DNA from: Umezawaea endophytica
Lineage (GTDB): Bacteria > Actinomycetota > Actinomycetes > Mycobacteriales > Pseudonocardiaceae
Direction: 5' to 3'
Length of the DNA stretch: 64,000 nt
NCBI RefSeq assembly: GCF_025061645.1
Contig: NZ_JANYMP010000003.1
Coordinates: 402,118-466,117, forward strand
Both the position numbers and the translations under genes were made by a program. Each line of letters opens with the position of its first letter. The stretch's first letter is position 1. Shown piece after piece: positions 59,274 through 64,000 of the stretch. The notes under the pieces are model-generated. The model saw nothing but the letters and a program-made list of their open reading frames with translations, did not search any database and was not told where the DNA came from.

Positions 59274-60694
59274 TGCTTGTACCCCTGCTGCTCGAAGACC
59301 TGGACGATCCGGGCGTGGGTCGAGGCGACGGCCTCGGCGGGCCGGGTGCCCTGGATGACGGCCTGCATCATGTCGGTCAGCAGGTAGGCGGCGGTGGCGG
59401 CCTGCTCGCCGGGGCTCGGGGCCTGGGGGAACGAGTAGCCGGTCTTGGTGGTCACCGGGAGCTTCGTGCGGGTCTGCTCCCGCAGCGCGGGAAACGCCGG
59501 ATCACCGCTGGTGTAGTACGGGTCGGAGTCCCACACCTTCTCCCACGAGGGGTTCACCAGGCACGGCGCTCCCTTCGCGACACCGAGCAGCGCGCTCCCG
59601 CTGACCATGAACTTCGCCACCAGCTTGGCGAGGTCGGGGTTCTTCGCCCCCTTGAACACGACGAACGAGTTGGACTCGCCGAACGCGAGCGGCTTGTCGA
59701 TCGCCGGTCCGGTGGCGCCGTTGAACGGGTGCGTGTTGGCGTAGACCGGGTTGTTCTTGGTCTTCGAATCGGCGTAGACGCTGAACTGGTTGAGCGTGAG
59801 CCCCAGGATCTGGGCCAGCCAGTTCTCGTTGTTGCTCGAATCGGTCCAGCTCCCGATCCCCGGCGGCAGCATCGGCGCGTACTTCGGGTTCGTGTAGATG
59901 TCGCCGATGAACGTGACGGCGGCGACGGTCTCCGGCGAGTTGAACACCACCTTCGTGCCGGTGTTGTCCGCCATCGCCCCGCCGTAGGTGTTGATGACGT
60001 TCGCGATGAAACCGTTGGCGTCACCGGAGCGGTTCACCGTGAGGCCCCAGCCGAAGCGCCGCTTCGCCGGGTCGGAGACCGCCAAAGCGTTGTCGCGCAA
60101 CTCTTCCCACGTGTAGTGCGGCTTGAGCGGGAGCCCCTTCTCCTGGTACCAGTCCTTGCGCAGGTACATCGCGGACGCGATGAAGTGGTAGGGGATCGCG
60201 AACCAGCGCCCGTCGAACACGCAGTAGTTGGTCGCCTCCGTCGCGGGCTCCCCGTAGAGCTTGCGCATCTCCTCGACCACGTCGGTGACGTCGGTGAGGG
60301 CACCGAGGTTGTGGAGCTGGCCGACGAACCGCCGGTCGCTCACGAACGCGAGGTCGCGGTTCGTGCCCGCCTTCACCTCGGAGTCCATCTTCGCGACCAT
60401 GTCGCCCGCGTCGCCGGACACCAGGTCGTTGCCGACCGTGGTTCCGGTGGCCTGCGCGAACACCTGCAACGACTTGTCCAGCGCCTTGTTCGCGGCCTCC
60501 GCGTACAGCTTCTGCGAGAGCATCCCCACCGACCCGCCGCGGAGCGAGGCCGCCTGGTCGAGCAGCGCCTGCGGCACCTGGACGTCGACCTGCGGTGTGG
60601 GCGCGGGACTGCCCCCGCACCCGGTGAGTCCGAGCACGCCGAGCGCGCTCATCCCCAGGAACGTGCGCCTCGACCACTCCGTTTTCTCTTCCAT
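59270..60694 (-). CDS. Tat-exported ABC sugar-binding lipoprotein
   Basis: A 474-residue family-1 solute-binding protein. The N-terminus carries a twin-arginine motif (WSRRTFLGMSALG) and a lipobox GLTGC, so export is likely by the Tat route followed by lipidation. The rest resembles carbohydrate-binding proteins. ATG 60694 is chosen because AGGAG lies five bases upstream; a GTG two codons earlier overlaps that site. It is the first gene of the operon with the fused permease and enolase-superfamily enzyme. The ligand is probably a sugar acid or glycoside thereof (inference). Confidence 0.9.
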   Translation of the reverse strand: MEEKTEWSRRTFLGMSALGVLGLTGCGGSPAPTPQVDVQVPQALLDQAASLRGGSVGMLSQKLYAEAANKALDKSLQVFAQATGTTVGNDLVSGDAGDMVAKMDSEVKAGTNRDLAFVSDRRFVGQLHNLGALTDVTDVVEEMRKLYGEPATEATNYCVFDGRWFAIPYHFIASAMYLRKDWYQEKGLPLKPHYTWEELRDNALAVSDPAKRRFGWGLTVNRSGDANGFIANVINTYGGAMADNTGTKVVFNSPETVAAVTFIGDIYTNPKYAPMLPPGIGSWTDSSNNENWLAQILGLTLNQFSVYADSKTKNNPVYANTHPFNGATGPAIDKPLAFGESNSFVVFKGAKNPDLAKLVAKFMVSGSALLGVAKGAPCLVNPSWEKVWDSDPYYTSGDPAFPALREQTRTKLPVTTKTGYSFPQAPSPGEQAATAAYLLTDMMQAVIQGTRPAEAVASTHARIVQVFEQQGYKQ

Positions 60695-60790
60695 GACCAC
60701 TCCTCTCGCGTCCGATCGAGCGGACGCGTACCGACGGGGCGACGTTGCAACCGGCGGTACAGCGAGGTGAGCCCCTCGCTGCCGGGTCTA

Positions 60791-61939
60791 TCACGCGGCG
60801 AAGGACGCCGAGCTGCTGATGCGTTGCCCTGGCAGCCCGTCGAACAGCCCGGTCGAGCCGCGGGGCCGCCACAGCGGTACCGGGCCCGCGCCGGGCACGG
60901 GGTCGAGCGCCAGGACGGCTGTCTGCTCCGCGGAGTCGAGTGCCCGCTGGACGACCAGCGCGTTGGCCACGCTCTGCGCGACGCTGCCGACCGGGCGCAC
61001 TCCGAACTGCACGGCGTCGGCGAAGTCGACGAGTTCCGCGCGGTAGCCGTTGTCGATGCCGCGGAAGACCGTCGTGTGGGTGGTGGCGTCGGGGCTGCTG
61101 CGCGTGACGCGGCGCTCCGACTCGGATCCGGCCAGCACGAGCACGCCCTCGGTGCCGTACAGCCGCATGTCGTTGATCTCGGGAGGTATCGGGATCTCGG
61201 GGTAGGACGCGGTGTAGCTGCCGATGGCGCCTCCGGTGAAGACGAGGGTGAGCGCGAGGTCCGACGGTGAGTCCATCGTGCTGTTCGCCGCCTGCACGGC
61301 ACCGTGCACCCGCGCGATGTCGCCGCAGAGCAACCGGATCTGGGCGATGTGGTGCACGCCGGCGTCGAGGTGCACGCCACCGCGGTACCGAGGCCGCTGC
61401 CGCCACGGCGTGCTCGCGAACACGCCCTCGCGGGGCACCATCGTGCCGGCGTGCCGCCACGCCATCAAGTGCGGACGACCGATCGCGCCGCCGTCGAGCA
61501 GCGAGCGGGCGTAGCGCAGGTCGTCGCGGTAGAAGAAGTTCTCCCCCACCACGAAGGTCCGGTCCGGATGCCCCGCCGCCAGCGCGAGGAACGCCTCGGC
61601 CTGTTCCGCGTCGACGCCCGCGGGCTTCTCGCAGAGCACGTCCTTGCCCGCCTCGAGCGCGTCGCGCGCCACCTCGTACAGGTCCGGGATCGGGACCGAG
61701 ATCAACACGGCGTCCACGTCGTCACGGGCCAGCAGCGCGGCCCGGTCGGCGGCGGCCCCGGCCGGATCGGCCCCGCTGTAGTCGGCGAACCTCCTGCTCT
61801 GCTCGGCGGACCGGTCGGTGAACGCGGTGACCGCGTACCGGTCGGCCAGCCCGCGCAGCGCGGGCCAGTGCAGCTTCTCGACCGCGAGTCCGGTGCCGAT
61901 CAGCCCTAACCGGATAGGCGGGATCGCAGGTGCCGCCAT
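60791..61939 (-). CDS. Gfo/Idh/MocA-family oxidoreductase
   Basis: A 382-residue NAD(P)-dependent sugar oxidoreductase. The Rossmann nucleotide motif LGLIGTGLAVEKLHW (10-24) and the EKPAGVDAEQAE segment (Glu-Lys-Pro) are family hallmarks, with HLDAGVHHIAQIR later in the C-terminal domain supplying the usual Asp and His residues. It may oxidise a sugar, sugar acid or inositol in the same pathway. It lies 96 bases before the binding-protein start and 48 bases from the FadR-type gene, in the same direction as both. Confidence 0.9.
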   Translation of the reverse strand: MAAPAIPPIRLGLIGTGLAVEKLHWPALRGLADRYAVTAFTDRSAEQSRRFADYSGADPAGAAADRAALLARDDVDAVLISVPIPDLYEVARDALEAGKDVLCEKPAGVDAEQAEAFLALAAGHPDRTFVVGENFFYRDDLRYARSLLDGGAIGRPHLMAWRHAGTMVPREGVFASTPWRQRPRYRGGVHLDAGVHHIAQIRLLCGDIARVHGAVQAANSTMDSPSDLALTLVFTGGAIGSYTASYPEIPIPPEINDMRLYGTEGVLVLAGSESERRVTRSSPDATTHTTVFRGIDNGYRAELVDFADAVQFGVRPVGSVAQSVANALVVQRALDSAEQTAVLALDPVPGAGPVPLWRPRGSTGLFDGLPGQRISSSASFAA

Positions 61940-61987
61940 GCCTCGTCCGTCCTCGTCATCGGTTCCGGATCTGGTTCGTGCAGTGCG

Positions 61988-62731
61988 CTAGCGCCGCCGG
62001 GCGGCCCGTTTGGTCTTCTGCTCCTTCTCGGCGAGGAGCGTGGAGTTGTTGGCCAGGTGCTTGCGCATCGCCGCGCGCGCACGGTCCGGGTCGCGCGCCA
62101 CGAGCGCCTCGTAGATCTCCGTGTGGTCGGTGGTTGCCTTGCGCAGCGCGGCGGGCGCCTCGTTGGTGATACGACGGCTGGCCGTGCCGAGCCAGCGGGC
62201 GGAGTACATGATCCGGTCGAGGATGCGGTTGTCGGCCGCCCGGCAGATCTCCATGTGGAACTCGTGGTCGACCTCGAGGTAGGCGTCGGGGTCCGACTCC
62301 AGCGCCGACATGCGGTCGACCTCGTCCCTGAGCCGGTCCAGCGTCTCGTCGGTGACGCTGGCCGCGGCCATCGCGGCGAGTTCGGGTTCGAGCAGCACGC
62401 GCATCTGGTCCAGTTCCCGCAGGAGTTCGGTGACGATCTCCTCGGGCAGCCACTCGACCAGCAACGGGCTCAGGTAGTCCCACTCCGCGCGGGGGCGGAC
62501 GACGACGCGGCGGCCCTGCGCGACGTCGACGATGTCGAGCGAGGCCAGGATCTTGAGCGTCTCCCGCGCCACCACGCGGGACACGCCGAACTCCTGGGCG
62601 ATGTCGAGTTCCGACGGGGCCGGGCCGTCCTCCAGCCCACCGCTGACGATGCGCCGGGTCAGGTGTGCCGCCACCTGCACCGGGAGGGTCCGGACCTTGA
62701 CAGCGTCCGGAGACTCTTGTCTCCTTTGCAT
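61988..62731 (-). CDS. FadR-subfamily GntR regulator (fourth)
   Basis: A 247-residue regulator with winged helix (IAQEFGVSRVVARETLKILASLDIVDVAQGRRVVV) and an FCD domain (EVDHEFHMEICRAADN and DHTEIYEALVARDPDRA). The C-terminus is a basic tail. It is divergent from the galactonate-dehydratase-like gene with a palindrome in between, and lies upstream of the oxidoreductase and binding-protein operon in the same direction, so it is likely to control both. The effector is probably a sugar acid. Confidence 0.9.
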   Translation of the reverse strand: MQRRQESPDAVKVRTLPVQVAAHLTRRIVSGGLEDGPAPSELDIAQEFGVSRVVARETLKILASLDIVDVAQGRRVVVRPRAEWDYLSPLLVEWLPEEIVTELLRELDQMRVLLEPELAAMAAASVTDETLDRLRDEVDRMSALESDPDAYLEVDHEFHMEICRAADNRILDRIMYSARWLGTASRRITNEAPAALRKATTDHTEIYEALVARDPDRARAAMRKHLANNSTLLAEKEQKTKRAARRR

Positions 62732-62736
62732 GTCAT

Positions 62737-62755
62737 CAGCTTATCGGACAAGCTG
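62737..62755. promoter_or_regulatory. Candidate operator CAGCTTATCGGACAAGCTG
   Basis: A 19-bp inverted repeat (arms CAGCTT and AAGCTG) five bases upstream of the regulator start and 47 bases before the divergent gene. On the minus strand TTGTCCGATAA nearly fits the GntR form TNGTNNNACNA. Confidence 0.6.
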
Positions 62756-62802
62756 GGCATCGCGACAGTCCGTAAACGTGCGCAACCCGGCGGGGGAGAG
62801 CA

Positions 62803-63960
62803 ATGCGGATCGTGAACGTCACAACGGCGGTGGTGGCCTACCACGGTCAGGCCACCCTGGTTCGGATCGACACCGACGAGGGCATCAGCGGGTTCGGCGA
62901 GGCCAATCCCGACGCGGGCGCGGGCACGGTCGTCGGGATGATCAACTTCCTGGCGCCGCTGCTGATCGGCGAGGACCCGCGCAACGTCGAGCGGTGCTGG
63001 GAGAAGTTGCGCCGCAACAAGGTCTTCGCGGGCCCGCAGGGCGGGGTGTTCGTGATCGCCCTGTCCGGGATCGAGCTCGCGCTGTGGGACATCGCGGGCA
63101 AGGCCGCCGGGCAACCGGTCTACCGGATGCTCGGCGGGAAGTTCCGCGACCGGATCCGCCTCTACGCCGACTGCGGCGACGGCGACGACCCGGCGGGCTC
63201 GATCGCCGGGTGCGTCGACCGGGCCCAGCGGATGGTCGCCGAGGGCTTCACCGCCATCAAGTTCGACATCGACAACCTCCACCACCCGGCCAAGTTCGAC
63301 GCCTTCAACCACACGGTCAACGCCGCCGAGCTGCGGTCGATGGTCGAGCGCGTGGCGGCCGTCCGGGAGGCGATCGGCCCGGACGTCGACCTCGCCATCG
63401 ACCTGCACGCCCGCTACGACGTGCCGAGCGCGTGCCGGATCTCGTGGGAGCTGGAACCGTTCCACCTGATGTGGCTGGAGGAACCGCTGCCCGCGGAGAA
63501 CATCGACGCGCTCGTGCGGGTGCGGGAGCAGACCCGCACGCCGATCTGCGCGGGCGAGAACCTGTACCTGCGCTGGGGGTTCCGCGAATTGCTCGAACGC
63601 GGTGCCGTGGACGTCATCGAGCCGGACGTGCCGAAGTGCGGCGGCCTGGCCGAGGCCAAGAAGATCGCCAACCTGGCGGAACTGCACTACATCCCGTTCG
63701 CGCCGCACCTGGTGTCGACGCCGCTGGGCACGATGGCCACGTCGCACCAGTGCGCGGCGATCCCCAACTTCCTCGTCCAGGAGTGGCACGCCCTGGAGGA
63801 GCGGGCGGTGTGGGACAGCTACGTCCACGCCCCCGACGGGAGCGGTTCGATCGTGAAGGACGGCTACATCACGCTTCCCGACACCCCCGGCATCGGCGTG
63901 GAACTCGACATGGACGGCGTCCGGGCCCACGCCGTGGCGGGCTACGGGGTGTTCGAGTAG
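62803..63960 (+). CDS. Enolase-superfamily dehydratase, D-galactonate/gluconate dehydratase-like
   Basis: A 385-residue mandelate racemase-type enzyme. Visible are KFD (Lys153, Asp155), DLHAR (Asp200, His202, Arg204), WLEEPL (Glu226/227), AGENL (Glu252), EPDVPKCGG (Asp275) and APHLVSTPLG (His302). The DxHxR arrangement after the first metal ligand recalls D-galactonate, gluconate and mannonate dehydratases, so dehydration of a hexonate to a 2-keto-3-deoxy acid is likely. Subgroup is not settled by eye. ATG 62803 follows GGGGGAGAGC. The 40 bases to the window end hold nothing recognisable. Confidence 0.88.
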   Translation: MRIVNVTTAVVAYHGQATLVRIDTDEGISGFGEANPDAGAGTVVGMINFLAPLLIGEDPRNVERCWEKLRRNKVFAGPQGGVFVIALSGIELALWDIAGKAAGQPVYRMLGGKFRDRIRLYADCGDGDDPAGSIAGCVDRAQRMVAEGFTAIKFDIDNLHHPAKFDAFNHTVNAAELRSMVERVAAVREAIGPDVDLAIDLHARYDVPSACRISWELEPFHLMWLEEPLPAENIDALVRVREQTRTPICAGENLYLRWGFRELLERGAVDVIEPDVPKCGGLAEAKKIANLAELHYIPFAPHLVSTPLGTMATSHQCAAIPNFLVQEWHALEERAVWDSYVHAPDGSGSIVKDGYITLPDTPGIGVELDMDGVRAHAVAGYGVFE

Positions 63961-64000
63961 GTAGCGGAGCCGGTGGGCGCGGTGCGCGGCTCCACGCGCA

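Overview
The DNA is very GC-rich, with strong third-position GC, frequent GTG starts, tightly overlapping operons, an AfsR-type regulator, a Ser/Thr kinase with a membrane anchor, and many secreted enzymes joining a catalytic domain to a CBM2 through a threonine-rich linker. This points to a mycelial actinobacterium, probably a Pseudonocardiales genus such as Saccharothrix, Lentzea or Actinosynnema (inference). The window reads as a lignocellulose-degrading chromosomal region. I saw no rRNA, tRNA, CRISPR array, phage or transposase gene.

Layout. 1-5 kb: an MFS transporter entering from the left edge, proline iminopeptidase and a large SARP/NB-ARC/TPR regulator. 5-26 kb: a xylan and arabinoxylan locus. 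It holds a ricin-type lectin; two GH10 xylanases; a CUT1 oligosaccharide importer with an intracellular GH43 xylosidase; a secreted metalloprotease; a four-gene operon (GH62, GH43, CE1 esterase, GH6 endoglucanase); a LacI-type regulator; a FadR-type regulator; and a GH43-CBM6 arabinofuranosidase. 26-42 kb: a sugar-acid locus. A left-pointing operon holds a 56-residue remnant of a fumarylacetoacetate hydrolase, a COG3618 lactonase and larA-larB-larC-larE (nickel-pincer racemase and its cofactor enzymes). A FadR gene and a divergent CUT1 importer with an unusual enolase-superfamily enzyme sit beside it. Then come a second FadR, L-fuconate dehydratase and a complete CUT2 (ribose-type) importer. 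42.5-45.3 kb: two secreted CBM2 esterases. 45-55 kb: a protein kinase, a subtilase, an nSTAND NTPase with a beta-propeller, a DUF5709 protein and an unknown membrane protein. 55-64 kb: a second sugar-acid locus with an RraA-type aldolase, two enolase-superfamily enzymes, a binding protein feeding a single-chain fused MalF-MalG permease, a Gfo/Idh/MocA oxidoreductase and a fourth GntR regulator.

How they fit together. Secreted enzymes open glucuronoarabinoxylan and cellulose, and the binding-protein importers take up the oligosaccharides. Neither CUT1 importer brings an ATPase, so a shared MsiK-like ATPase elsewhere is expected. Intracellular GH43 finishes the xylo-oligomers. Aldonic or uronic acids and deoxy-sugar lactones are then opened, epimerised or dehydrated by the lactonase, LarA and the enolase-superfamily enzymes. 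A family of palindromes built on TGTTAGCGCTAACA, some inside a 26-bp element flanked by GCTAAA and TTTAGC, recurs before five transcription units around the LacI gene, so I infer one xylan regulon. CGAAANTTTCG boxes mark the GH10 and importer promoters, and a CebR-like box marks the second GH10.

Most noteworthy: the lar operon embedded in a deoxy-sugar-acid cluster with a translationally coupled hydrolase remnant; an enolase-superfamily enzyme lacking the usual His-Asp dyad; the MalF-MalG fusion; and two GH10 genes sharing a 179-bp block with one difference.
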